64,000 nucleotides of DNA from assembly GCA_947184155.2 (NCBI GenBank), contig CAMXCT020002658.1, forward strand, positions 27,004 through 91,003. Reading direction: 5' to 3'. This document shows positions 31,441 to 44,600 of this stretch, in pieces (the first letter of the stretch is position 1; each line of letters begins with the position of its first letter). The notes under the pieces are model-generated. The model was not told where the DNA came from and made no database searches. It worked only from the letters and a program-made list of their open reading frames with translations. A program made the position numbers and the translations under genes. Source of the DNA: Cladocopium goreaui. Lineage: Eukaryota > Sar > Dinophyceae > Suessiales > Symbiodiniaceae.

Positions 31441-32598
31441 TACAATGTTTGTTCTTCCCTGGAACCTAAAGGGATAGCCATCTTTGGATTTCAGACATGT
31501 AATTCCTGGGTAACAAAAGACTGGCGGAGGTATCTTCATCTATCTTCATCTTCTTCAGCACCAGCATCAGCGGTTTCACATGTTGCCAACTGCTTCCAAT
31601 TGTTTTACACACCTTTTATCACCTTTTCACATCTTACCTCACCTTCTCGGCACCACATACCTTAACCCAACCAGTGCTGGACCTCCTTGGCCTCCAAAAA
31701 CAGCGGAAAAAAGCACGTGGCCCACAGCACGGCCCTGTCATGGCCACAATTCATCCCATGGGTTGCTTCGCACTGTCGAGGGCTGGCCATTTGATGTTTT
31801 TTGGACGGAAAAATCAGAAAATCCCGAAAAATCGACCTTTGCCATGGAGGGATATGGTATGATATGGGGAAAGATATCCAGGGTATCCATGGGTATCCCG
31901 AAATTTCAAGACTTGTGGTGGCCTCCACTAGCCACTAGCCAGCAGCATACGAGGATACGTCTTTTACGGGATACGTCTACGGCTTAGCAGGTTGTCATCC
32001 AACATTGACTTATAGGATGATTGAGCATCTAAGATACATATCGGTGCAACGGTGCAACTATTGTTTTAAAGAGCTAATGATGGTCAAACAGTGTCAAACA
32101 TGTTGTTTGATAGGTATTCCGAATTCCCTATCATCCTCAAAGGCTATGGTTTTTCGAGGTTTTCGATATCCATGTTACAGGCAATGTGGATCCAGAAGAA
32201 GTGGCAGTCATTGAGAAGTTGAGGAGCGGCTGATTTGGCGGAGATCGTCCATGGGGATTCCCGTTCACCGTGAAGTTAAGCAAGGTTCTGTAGGTTCATC
32301 AAATTCTCATGGTTGATAACTGATGGTTGATACATGTTGATACATTATATAATACTATAATATACTATATATATATTATACACTATATTATATACGTATA
32401 TATATATCCGTTCATATCCGTTCTTAACTTGAGGATTTTTTGAAGACTACAATCTTGCTTAAGGTCATTTTTTGATATTGACATCTATTTTCTCAGCCAC
32501 TAGTTTTGAGCCAATCCCATGTCTTGTTGGTTGAACGAACAGTTTTGTTGATTGTGGTATTGTTTGGGAGCCCAATATGAAGCCCTGAGTTGAAACAG

Positions 32599-32652
32599 TG
32601 ATGCGAAAGCTGGGGCAACCACCAGGGCAGTTCCAAGATCGCCCCTTTCCAG
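32599..32652 (+). CDS. Gene B possible upstream exon with start codon
   Basis: An AG at 32597-32598 is followed by TG and an ATG at 32601. The frame reads MRKLGQPPGQFQ and onward, and a GA donor at 32653 would leave phase 1. Exon 1 begins with two spare bases, so the two join in frame. This could be the true N-terminus behind a spliced-leader acceptor, or a chance open stretch. The alternative start is the ATG at 33026 in exon 1. Confidence 0.33.
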
Positions 32653-35600
32653 GAGTCGATTAAAAAATCCAGGAAAAGTGGGGTGAAAAAGTCGATTTTT
32701 GACTTTGGGTTTTTGGTGGTTGCTTTTCATGAAATTTCACTGTTGAAGCTATGTGAAACCACATCTGTCACTCCAACTTCCGAACTTCCGAACTCATTTC
32801 GTCCAAACCATTGGACCATGTCAAAACTCTGGAGAAATCGGCGTCCACCATTATACGACATCTCGTCGGATTTGATGTTTCTACGTGGACCTTTGATTGT
32901 TGCTTAATGTTCTTCCCTAATATATTATACATATATATATATTATATTGTACATAATAAGTATGTCTTCCTGCAGCTGAAGCAACTCAAAATCTCCGGCC
33001 CTGGCCCCTTTACGTGCCTTTTGGCATGGAGACGTGCCTGGCTCCGTTGAGAGCCTGGCTCCGCTGCACGCGCCGGGCGGAAGAAAAGGTGAGCCATGCG
33101 TTGGCAGGGCTTTCGAAGGCGAGCGCACGAAATCCATGGAAGTTCCTTGGTCAAAAATTAAATAAGTGACCGGTGAAAAAATGATGATGAGTGATATATA
33201 AGATAACGCACATTTTTTTGTAGTATAGTTAGTCCATTTTTGAAGTTCGTTGAAATGCTGGTATTTGACAATAACATGTGGTGACATAAGTGACTGAATC
33301 CATCAAAAGGTCTGGGATTGCAATATAGTTCAATATAGATATGTATAGATATCAATATCAATCCATTTTTTTGGGGTTATCGGAAAATTCTGCAAAAACC
33401 ACAAAAATTGCGGAGCTGTGCGTTGGGATTTTCGCCATCTATGGGATCCTTGAAGCAGGTGCTTGGCACTGAGTTTCCTGGGCTGCCTGCTTTGTGGCCT
33501 TGGCTTTCTTCGATTCAACTCCATCAGTGATGCCACAGAGCCCTGGGCTCGAATCAAATTTCTCGAATTCAATGGTGGATGATCGGTTCTTGGGGCGATC
33601 TACAAAGAGGATGACATGGAAAAAGACATGTATATAGAATAGTGGGAAAAGCCATTTGATCTATTTTGGGACTGCTTCCCCAAGAGTAACTTCAGTATTA
33701 TTGCCGGGAATCTATCTATAGGGCTCATTTGATTTTTCTGGCGCAAATCCAAGGAATTGTGGGTCGATCAGCATTCGCAGCAGATGAAAAACATGAACTG
33801 GGCCGATCAATACTTTGATGGTTTCGGGAGGCCGAATCGATTGCTGATCACTGTCGCTGGTCTGGAGCTGCCTTTTGGAGTTTTTGTTGCAGGGTTTATT
33901 TACCGAACATTTTTTGAACAGTGGGGCGAGTCAAAGGGTTTAGGTCCAAATTGAGGACCTCGAAATGGCCGACATGTCGTTTGTTATTAAACTCGAATAG
34001 ACGGTTCGGTCGAGAGATAGTTTGGTTTGTTGTCAGTTTTCCTTTTCCTTCGGAATTTTGTTCTGCCCAGAAGCTAACCTCTGTGTCGAAATAACCCCCC
34101 CACAGGATGGGACCCCATAGTTAGCTAAGTTGGTTTATAACTATGATAACAATAGGGTATGATACTTATAACTATATTTAGATGGGGTGATAAACCAACT
34201 TATAACTGGGGGGGCCCATCCTGTCCTGCAGGAACCATCCATATTTTTGGTACCCGATTTTGACCACTACCCGCGACCAAAAAGTCCGAAACGCAGGATG
34301 GATCAACTGCTTATCATGGGTGTCATTGTCACAGTGCTCGTGCTTTGAACATTTATATATCCTCATCATTTGGTGGTTTCCTACAATGAGGTAACCCAAT
34401 AGCTGGATGGTTTAGAATGGGAAATCCTACTAAAAGGATCTAAAATGGATGATATGTGGGTACCCCCATGACTCAGGAAACCTCCATTTGTCATGATCCG
34501 TAACAAGTCTTTGTCAAAAGATGGTCATCCAGATGGTCCCATGCAATTTTACCAGATGTGTGTCTGAAAATGGGGTATACCGGTATACCTTCCAAATAAT
34601 TTAATGTTTGCAAAATCAATGGCCATTCCAGGATCCGATTTATTGGAGGTACCTACCATATATAAGGCCTTTGTTTCAGGCCTTAATTTCATTGAATATC
34701 ACCAGAAAATATGGCCTTTACATATGGTACTAAGTTAGTACCTCCAATCTGTTGGATCCTGGAGATCTCGCATTGATAAAATGATGAAAGACACCAATGG
34801 ATTGAATGGGGTTTGAATGGGCTTTTCCCCGAAAATTTGGGAGAGACACTCCCATAGATTCAGAGATGAAATCTCGCCAACCTCAGATTTTCAGATATGA
34901 TATATTAATATAGCATAATATAGCCCTATATTATCCTATGTTATTCTATATGTTATCCCTATATTCTCCTATATCCATCAGATTTTCAGACAGCCAATTT
35001 TGGATATCAGATTCTGACACCCGACCGGGATGATCTTGGACGAAGGGATGTGTTTCAGTGGTGGATATATTTGTCACTTTAAGCATGTATTGATTACAAC
35101 ACAATAGCATGCTATATCATCACTTGGATGGGTTTATAATGGTTTACAAGCATTGTTTAGCATTTATGACATATTTTATGAACCAACTTTGAAGCAGTTC
35201 CAAGCACCTTCGAATGACTACAGCTATCACCGACCACGCATGCGGCCTCGGGCCTAATTTGCCAAGGCAAAAGATGGAGGGAATGTCTTAGAGATGGATC
35301 CTTGGTGTCCGTGGGATCTGGGGATATAAACCGAATGGAGGCTGTTCACGGCTGGTCAAGAAAGATGTATATATAGTTTTACGTGGTTTTAATATGGTTT
35401 AATTACTCAGTTTGCTCTAGATATTCCAATTCTAAGTAATTGAGTACTGTAATATGTCGGATTTTGTTTGGGTGTTTCTGGAGACTGAATACTCACATTA
35501 ACATATCTTAATTACTGGGTGGTGGTTTGGAACATTTTTTTTCATATATTGCGAATTTCATCATCCCAACTGACGAACTCATATTTTTCAGAGGGGTAGG

Positions 35601-38600
35601 TCAACCACCAACCAGATACTTATTACATCTTATATCTATAGCACTCATGGGGTTTATAAACCATTATAAACATTTATAAACATTTATAAACCAACGTTTA
35701 CAACGTAATTTTTTTTGTCTACTCAGGGACATTCGAAGACTTTCGGATCGAGGCCGCTCGTCTCCATGCCATCCACCCGGGTACGAAATCACCCAGATGT
35801 TGGTGAAGATAAGAGGGTGAAGCCTATGGTTTTATGGATGTTTATGCTATATCTATCTAATGGATGTTTATATATGTTTATGCTATATATACTATATAAA
35901 TTATATATACTGTATATATATATATATATGTATATGTAGCGAAGGGTTTTATAAACATTATAAACCAACAAACATATCTGGGGGTTATAACATGTTATAA
36001 CGGGGGGGCCCTCACCTTTTTGTATCTGGACAAAGCAAGATAAATCTGCTTATTTCAGGGTCAGTGGAGCAAGCGGAGGAAAATCATTGCCAAATGGTGA
36101 AAGCGGCTGAGTTTGGTTAGTGTCCAATCGTGAGGGTAGGCTGTTGTTCCCGATAGGCGTAATGGATCTTGCCATAGGGTTTCGATGATACTAGACATCT
36201 TTTTCAATGGTCCTGTAGAAATTGAGCGATTCAGATTTCAGATGACTAATCCCTTTCCCGTGATAAACACCCCCCGGAAACCATGGTTTAGTAGGGCATG
36301 CAATCACATATTTGGGATTATTTGGGACCATTCAGGGGGTGTCAAAAATATGAGGGGAGTAGGATGTAGAGAAGCACTGGGTGACCTTCCAGTAGGAATA
36401 GAGGCCCCAGGGTTTTTGTGGTAAGATAAGCTGGGTCAGAGGGCCTTGATGGTCCACCAGTGCCAGCAAGTCCTTCCAGTAATTCTTTGAGGATGCCCTT
36501 TTGTTAGGATTGTTAGGGAACCTGGAAGCAAACAAAGCAGATCAAACCAGCCTCTTTTGTGGATATGTTTTCCCCTTCAAAATCCGTTTGCCATAGGTGA
36601 CATATATATATATATGTTTCCCGGAGGGTAAATCTGAGGACAAGATGACTGAGATTCTTCAGATTGCTGATGACGTGAGGGCACTAGTGGATGAGTCTGG
36701 CAAGAAGTTTGAAGATGTCTGCCTGGATCTAGGGAATGGCTGCTTCAATTCAGGACAGGGCAGGAGACGTATCCCTGGAATGAATTGGATCTCGGAGGTT
36801 CTAGCAGTAGAGCAGGGCCGAGTGAACCAAGTTCCGGGCTCTCTTACAACCATTAACACCAATCCCCATTTGGGGTTTGAAAGTCGTGCACCCCCAGTTC
36901 CAATGGTGAACCCAAACAACCTAACGGAGATGGGACACGACTGGGATCCATGTTTAGGTACCCCAAGTGTGATCAATAGCCATGGGTTTCCAATCTCTCC
37001 ACGTCCAAAGTGGGTTTCCAAACTGCGAAGGAGTGCTCAGATACTTTGGAACCACTGCACAGTTCAACAGTGACCCGATGCGGATTCAGACGTTGCACTG
37101 CGTTGCACCGTGGGAAACGACGCCTTTGAAGAATGGCAATTTCCTTTTTCCCCAGCAAACCTCAACAAACCCATCCCGTTTCCAGTGCTTGAGACCTCGA
37201 TTCAGGTGCAGTACAAAGTCAAGCAGATATTCTGGAAGCAGTCAACAAGGCCATTGCTGGTTCTGAAGATGTTTCAGAATATTGTCATCCTCAAAATGGG
37301 ATGATGATTGATAATTATGATCTCACTTGACTGATACTGTATATGAAATTATTTTGATTGTGAATTCATTCATTTATTCATTTATCACATTTGTTCACGT
37401 ACTGATTTATTCATTTATGTCTCGTCTATTTGTCTGCAATTAGATGCCCCTGGATATTACTGTAGATGATACCTCCCAAAAGGCCCTATTTCAATAGGGA
37501 CACTGATTTTCTGACCGCAAGATGGGGGTTTTCCATGTTTTTTTTCCATCATTTTCAGGTACCCTGGTAATCAAGCAGTGCAATGGACAATCCAACATTT
37601 AGTTCGATGATTTTCCCAGCTCTGAACCTCCATTTTGATTGAGATTTTTCCAGCCACGTTTGACGACAACGGATGGGGTATCCTATTATTTTCCATGATA
37701 TTCCTTGGTTATACCCCTAGGATTCATGTCAAACCCTATATAATTATTCCATATTATTCCCATCATCGCAGCAAGCAAACAGTAGGAACTGCTAAAACTA
37801 TTCCAGGAGATCACATGAAAATATCGCCTCCAAGGTTCACTCAGTTGGGCCCTGCCACTAAGCCAGGCCACCTACCCTGACGGTCAAGATGCCTTTGCCT
37901 CGGACAGCATGGGTGGCATTCAGCGAGACATCAACGGCAGTGTGATCAGTGCCACAGCGGTGCGAGTGGACTTCGTCCTCTATGCGGAGTGGGTTGCTTG
38001 ACCAAAGACAACTGGATGTATATTATATTATCTGTATCCTATCTATATATGTTATAGAGAAAGCTATCTATATGTTTGTATGACATTATATGATAATCCT
38101 ATCTATATTATCGACATTTATCGACTGGAGAAACTGATACCAATTAAGATATTGCAATAGTTTATCCCCTGGAGAACATAGGGAGAAAACGGTGATGTAG
38201 TGGGTCAATCATGGTTGATATTGGTTATTGATTCAGTTAATGATGGGTGTAATGGTTACCCTCCGGTAATTCAACATGCTTTGGGTTCCATGGATGAAAA
38301 CGGCCCATGTAGTTCAATGATTGCTGGGTCTCTAAGATTGACCATGATAAAGGTATTGCTGGCTGGTTGCGTAAGACTGGATCACCAAAAGTGGGTGGAT
38401 CAACCAGAGGGTCGGTGTGTGGTTTCTATCTCAGGCCACAGGCTTTGTCAACCTGAAGCAACAACAGAACCAAAAATGCTTGAGACAATGCAAGACACCT
38501 AATTGTGTGAATTTTTCAGAACTAAACCATGCCCACTCAGGGTTTAGTATAGGCATAGGTTTTTACTCATTTAGATAGATGATCCTGACCCACTGACGCC

Positions 38601-41600
38601 TTGCATCGCGCTTAGGAAGATATGGACACCTGGGAAGGAGCGCTCACAGTAGCCTGGCCACAGCTGTCCTCCAGAATTTCCAGGTTTCCAACTTTTCAGC
38701 ATCTAGTTGGGTTGCTATAGGAACGATAGTAACTATAGTATGCTAAGGTGTAAAAATCCAGTTCCATTCCGATTCTCATCTGAAGCACTGTCGGCCAAAA
38801 CCTTGGTGTTGATGGAGGACAACTCCGGAGTTGTTCATTTAACTTGCTGCGGCAAAATAGGCTATCTAATATATATATATATATCACATATATATATAAC
38901 ATACACTAAAATAGATGGTGTGGTAAACTGCTGAACTAATATGTAGATACCACCTCCCAAAATCTAAGATACACATAGATACGCAAGAATAGCCAAATAT
39001 ATACAAATATAATCATCGACGGAAGTTTAGAAGTCAAACTTCCGACAATATGGAGAGATGGAAAAGCAGAGGTGGGAAGAGTCAGAGAAGAGAAGAGAAG
39101 AAGAGAGAAGATCAGAGAAGAGAAAGAGTCAGAAGAACGAAGATGCAGGTGCACGAAAAGGTAGAACAGTCGCAAAACACTGTGTTTTTCCAATGATTTG
39201 TGGCTCCGGAGGGTCGAAAAGTAGCATGTGCTTCCAGTTTTTGAAATGCTTGTTCAAAGTCTGCCGTATATTCCTGGATTGTTTGGTTCCTTGAGCGTCT
39301 GGTGTGCATAAAGAAGTTCTCGAAGTCATGGGGCAACTCCGTGATCGCATCGTATTTGAACACGGTGTCCAGGCGCTTCAGCAACCTCGAAGTCCCGTAG
39401 ATCTTCAACTGCATCCCAAGCTCTCCCCGCCAAGGCGGCCATGAGCCTTTCATCAGCGTAGGGCTTTGACCGTTGTCCCGGAAGTCGCCAAAGGTGATCT
39501 CAGGCAACCACTACCAACAACAAAATGTATACCAGTAAACTACACTGCTGCAACTACAACTACAATTTCAGCTTCAACTACACTACAACAACAATTACCA
39601 CTAGACTACAACCGCAACTGCAACTACACTACACTACAGCTACAGCTACAACTCCTACTACTACTACAGCTACTGCAACTACAACTTCAACTACACTTTC
39701 AACTACACTACCACTACAACCACAACTACAACTGCACCTACAACTACACTACGACTACCACTATCACTACCACTACAATTACATTGCACTTTGCTACACC
39801 ACACTACATCCTGCAGTTGTGGGTGACGTGACCACTGCAACCACTCCAAAAAGCACAACCACCTTTCGGTCCATCAGTGGGTTCGGTCTGCCATCCATGC
39901 ATCACAACAACTCACCTCTCCTATAGTTTCCTATCCTTGAAACTTCCGCCACCGCCTTGTGCGGTACTACTGGTATATAATCTATCTAATCAACTATCTA
40001 TCTCAGATACGTATATAATCCCTTCACCCTAATCCCTCCCTCCCCCCCAAATAATAAAAACCTAGGGGTAGTTTTTATTATTGGGGTGTATTTAATATTC
40101 CGGGGAGAAGCTGGTCCCTAATATTAAATTTAAAACCTTAATGAAAAAAAATCCATTTCAAAAATTAAATTCTTTTTAAAATCTAATTAAGAGATTCCCA
40201 AAAATTGGATTCCTAGGCTTTCTCCTAATATTGAATTTACAGGCTTAATTACAAAAACAAATGTTTATTTCAAAATCGATTAAATTCTTTTTTAAACTCT
40301 AATTAAAATATTGCCAAAAATTGGATTTCGAAGCTTTCCCCTAATATTAATTTAAAGCCTCCATTAAGAAAACATATTTTTTCGATTTTAACAAAGGGCC
40401 TGCGGTTAACTAGTTTTTACTACTCAGGGGGCAGAACCTTTAAATGGACCCTCATTTTTAAATTGTTTTCTAAAGAGGATCAAGTAAAAGTCAAATTGAC
40501 CAATCAGAAATTTGCCAAACCAAATAATCTGGGGTAAATTTTATGATTTAGGGGAATTTTTCGTAAAAGGGATTCCTAGCCCTTCCCAACATTTCATCAG
40601 ACCACGAAAATGTTCACCTATCTCCCAGATTTTCTTAACAAATTCATCGATTCGTCCACCAATCTGTGTAAATTATAAGGACCTCACTGCGACCTTCCTG
40701 GAATCATGATTTTTTATGGGGAATCATCCCAAAATGGCCCAACATTTCAGGCGAGTGAAATATCACAAAATTTACACAGATATATTACCCATATAGTATC
40801 CATATATTATTCATATCCCATTGTTATCCCAACCACCAAAAGACCAAAGGAAACCCTGGGATTTTCCCAGACCAATCATCTGACGCCAGTTACATTTCAC
40901 CAAACACGACCTCACGGAGCAACGCTATGAGAAGGTCAGGTCGGCGTAAGGGGTGGGTCATGGGAAGTTTCTGGCCTTGGAGGCGATTTCGGCCTGGGTT
41001 AACCCCTAGGCTACGGTAGTGTTGTCTTATCTTGTGTTACGTGCTCTAAAGCCATTAGAAATCACCTTGGTGTAGGTAGCCACTTGTTTTTCATGAGCCA
41101 AAGTGGTCTGAGATGTTTAGCGTTTTCTTTTGGAAACTGTTTTTTCTGTGGAAGGCCTGGGAAACACAACCGTTGTTGGTACCCTCTGGTAAACTAACAT
41201 AAGTATTGAAAATAGTTCATAGAAATAGTTGATTTAGCCACAAACAATGGTGATTTTCCATCAACATTAATATCATCATCAACAATATCATACATTATCC
41301 TTCTGCTCCCCCCACAATGTTTGGGGTCTCTTGCCGGGAGAATTGTACGTTTACCTTGTTGGTATCCTGATTCACGGGGCGTACGCTGCACGAGGTCAAT
41401 GTCTACCTGCAGGCCGAACGCTCTCGAGATGATGAGTTGAACCGGACCGTCCAAGCGGAGACACGGCAGCAGACCTGTCGTGTGTCCGGCACCGGTGGTT
41501 GCGGTTGATCCAGCAGTTGATAGGTGGTAAACATCCCATGATTAGGGTGAAAAAACATGAAAAAACGATAAACATGGTGAACTTGGGGTAATTTTGGCAC

Positions 41601-44600
41601 ATCATTTTTTGAGTAGCATTTTTGTTGCACGGGAAGTTGATATCAAAAAAACCCAACAAGACCTGAGAGTCAGGACATCCACAAGACTGTAAGAAACAAC
41701 ATACTGATCATTCAAAAGCTAGCAGAGTGCCATGTATTGATATTTTGGTTCCCATAAGCATGTCAAATGACATGAAGCGGGTAGATTTCTCATGGCAAAA
41801 ACACCCGTGTTACACAGTACTTGCCATTTAGGATGAGAATCCAACCGTCGTTTTCTTTGCCATCTACCATTTTGGGCAATATTTTTTCAAAGCCAAGTTC
41901 ATCAAAGGCGGTTAAGGTTTAGGTCAGGCTCTAACTAAATCATAATTGGGGAGTGGTCCTACTATTGAGATCTATAAAGCAACTAGAAAGAGTTTGAGGG
42001 ATAACAATAAGTCCACAAAGTGCCTAAGTGTCTTATCTTGGCTTATCCAATCTATAAACTTCATCCGAAATGGGTGAAACAACCAAGCTCACATCAACAT
42101 GTTGCATCTTACCAAGCGGTTCCTTTCATCACCACAACCCCACTGACTCTCTGTGCCGTGCCTTCCAGACCTGAGGACATTCCGCTCTTCGCCTTGGCCT
42201 TTGTCTTGATGTCCACCTTTTGCGCCTGTTTCCTGGGAAAAACCGCCTCCTGGACCCAGAGTCGGCGCTTGCTAGGTACGGCAAGAAGGGCTGGGCGGTG
42301 GAAGGGCGGATGTTGCGGAGTTCGTGGCTGATCCATAGGTATCTCATGTGATAAATGGTTAGCAATGGTTATCCCTTACATATATTATATTATGTAGTTA
42401 TATATCCATTAATATATTAGACATAATGTTATATCATATATCAATTAATATATTATGTAGTTACTATTATATGTTATAATGGTTATTTAGATATATTATG
42501 TAGTTATAATATAATCCCATTCATAATCCCATTTATCATATCTAAAGCCATGAATCTACTTGGACATCGATCCTGCAGAATGTCCTCAGGAGATCTCAGG
42601 AGTTGGTAGATTCGGTAGATATATATAGTTACTATGGCTATCTATGGCTATCTATGGCTTACAACTGGGGGAACCTAGAGTATATAAGCCATATATAGTT
42701 ACTTATGACTTATAACTGGCTTATACAATCAGATAGAATTACGCCATAGATATATATTATATAGTTACTATATGCTACTATGTCATAACTTATTATAATA
42801 GGGGGCACCTTGTACCAGCTACATTGATCACCTGGGCATGGCCATGTTTCGCCGTGTTTCGCAGGCGTCGCCGAGTTCCTCCTGGTGATCTTCGGATGCA
42901 TCGCGGGCTATGGCACTGCCATGCTGGTGGGCGTGCCCTTTACGGTTCTGCACCAGATCCTGCCGTTCATCTTGGTGGGGATTGGCATTGACGATGCTTG
43001 TCCCATCTAGAATAAGACGGGGGAATTTCCGGGCCGGGAAATTGGCTGGTGTTTCATCTTCGGAAAATGTTTTTGAACATGATTCGAATCTAGAATTTCC
43101 GGCCGCATGATACATTGATCAATGGATGGGGATACCTTTGGCACTTTAAGCAAGTCCTGATAGGATCTGATCCACTTTCACTCTCCAGCCATCTTGGAGG
43201 GTGTGAATCATCTCAAGCTGAGATGGTGAGCTGGCACTGGTGACGCAGATGGACGAAACACAACACACACTAATGAATATATCTTGGAGGTAGATATAGA
43301 GGTATTAATTAAATATATACTAACAGGTATTCAAGACCCTGATATATTCTGGAGGTAGAAATATATACTCTATGACTTGGAGGTATTCTTTCCCATTTTT
43401 TTAAAATCCGTAGATTTAGATGTAGTTGCCGTAGTCATGTAGTCATATATCCATCAAGCCCAATTGCCAACAATGACAATAAGATGCAACACCAGCAACT
43501 GGTTCCCAAGAATAGCCATGGCATGATGGTACCCACTTAACATGACATCTCTGGAAAGTCCTGGCCAGATGCCCCTTATGTGACTAGCCTGGATTGTTCT
43601 GCATAAGTGGAGGCTTTTGTGTGAAGGTTGTAGCCCGGGGCCATAGCTCTGGTCGGATTTGCGATTTCGAAACATCATGAAACACCAAATTTTTGCCCGA
43701 AACTGCTAGATTGGTGTCTGAAACAATCCATGTGGATGAGAAGTTTATCATGTCTCGTTTTGAGGACGCCTTTGTGATTTGTGGTGCCTTTGATGGCACG
43801 CCCAAGACGTTGAGCTATCCTAAGCGCATCGAAGTGGCGGTGCAGCGCGTGGGCCCCTCGGAGGAAAAGACAGGAAGATCCCTGCAGAGTTTGGCCATTC
43901 TTCTCAGATTTACAGGGGATTTAACTGATTTAACGATATCAACAATGGGGACTATGATGGGTATATCGGGAATAACCCTCCGGTAATCAAACACGGCTAG
44001 ATGGGATATACGGATCTATACGGAGGTTCTGTTCGCTGGGAACATCAACGAACTAAATGGGAAATTGTCCAGCTAGCCATGTGTGATTGCCGGGTACCCA
44101 ATTTTGACCCATACCAACTTCAAGATGCTTGTTACCAAACCTCAACACGCTCTCCAAACTGTTTCCGAAATATTGGAAGATGATGGAAAATGCTTTCCAC
44201 TTTGGATACCAGCAATTTCGATTTGGAAATCCATAGGTTTTCCCAAAAATGCTCAAGGTATGGCAATTTCTTGGGCGCTTTCCTGACTCAAGACCTGCAC
44301 AGATACCACAAATCGGCTGCATTTCCACGATTTCTTGGTGCATTTCTTGACTCAACCACTGGGATGCTTTATTGGTAACCTCTCAACATAAATCATATAA
44401 ATCTGAAATTGGGAAGCTGAAAGGAAAGATCATCTACATCCCAATTGTGCCAACACCAAAAAACACCAGGTGTCCCTGTTCGGACTCGCCGTTGTTGGTT
44501 ACCAAACACCCTGGCTTCCCAGTCTTCATTTCCATCTCCGAGTCCCTTGAGGTGTTTCTATCACTTTGACGACGCTCACATCGTTGGCCTCATTTCTCCT

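Larger units (their letters stand above)
28551..32598 (+). other. Probable intergenic region between gene A and gene B
   Basis: Holds simple repeats, the decamer and octamer satellites, AT-rich DNA with ACTATTAACC repeats at 30290-30370, the orphan frames at 30540-31190 and one exon-like segment at 30415. No polyadenylation or promoter signal was recognised; dinoflagellate genes usually lack both in canonical form. Confidence 0.5.
33865..36626 (+). other. Inferred gene B intron 3 (2.8 kb)
   Basis: Holds one copy each of families 3, 6 and 2 and a GGTTTCC-type element at 34395-34490. The remainder is AT-rich with ATATA runs at 34900-34980 and 35870-35940. No gene seen. Confidence 0.6.
38706..41394 (+). 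other. Inferred gene B intron 7 (2.7 kb)
   Basis: Holds the antisense gag fragment, the CTACAA tract, a very AT-rich stretch with AAATTTAATATT-like repeats at 40030-40420, a family-4 element and a truncated family-1 element. Confidence 0.6.

Noticed and set aside
33089..33094. Consensus GTGAGC donor in gene B exon 1
   Set aside because: Use of it would leave the wrong phase and drop the SHALAGLSKASARNPW segment that fits the family.
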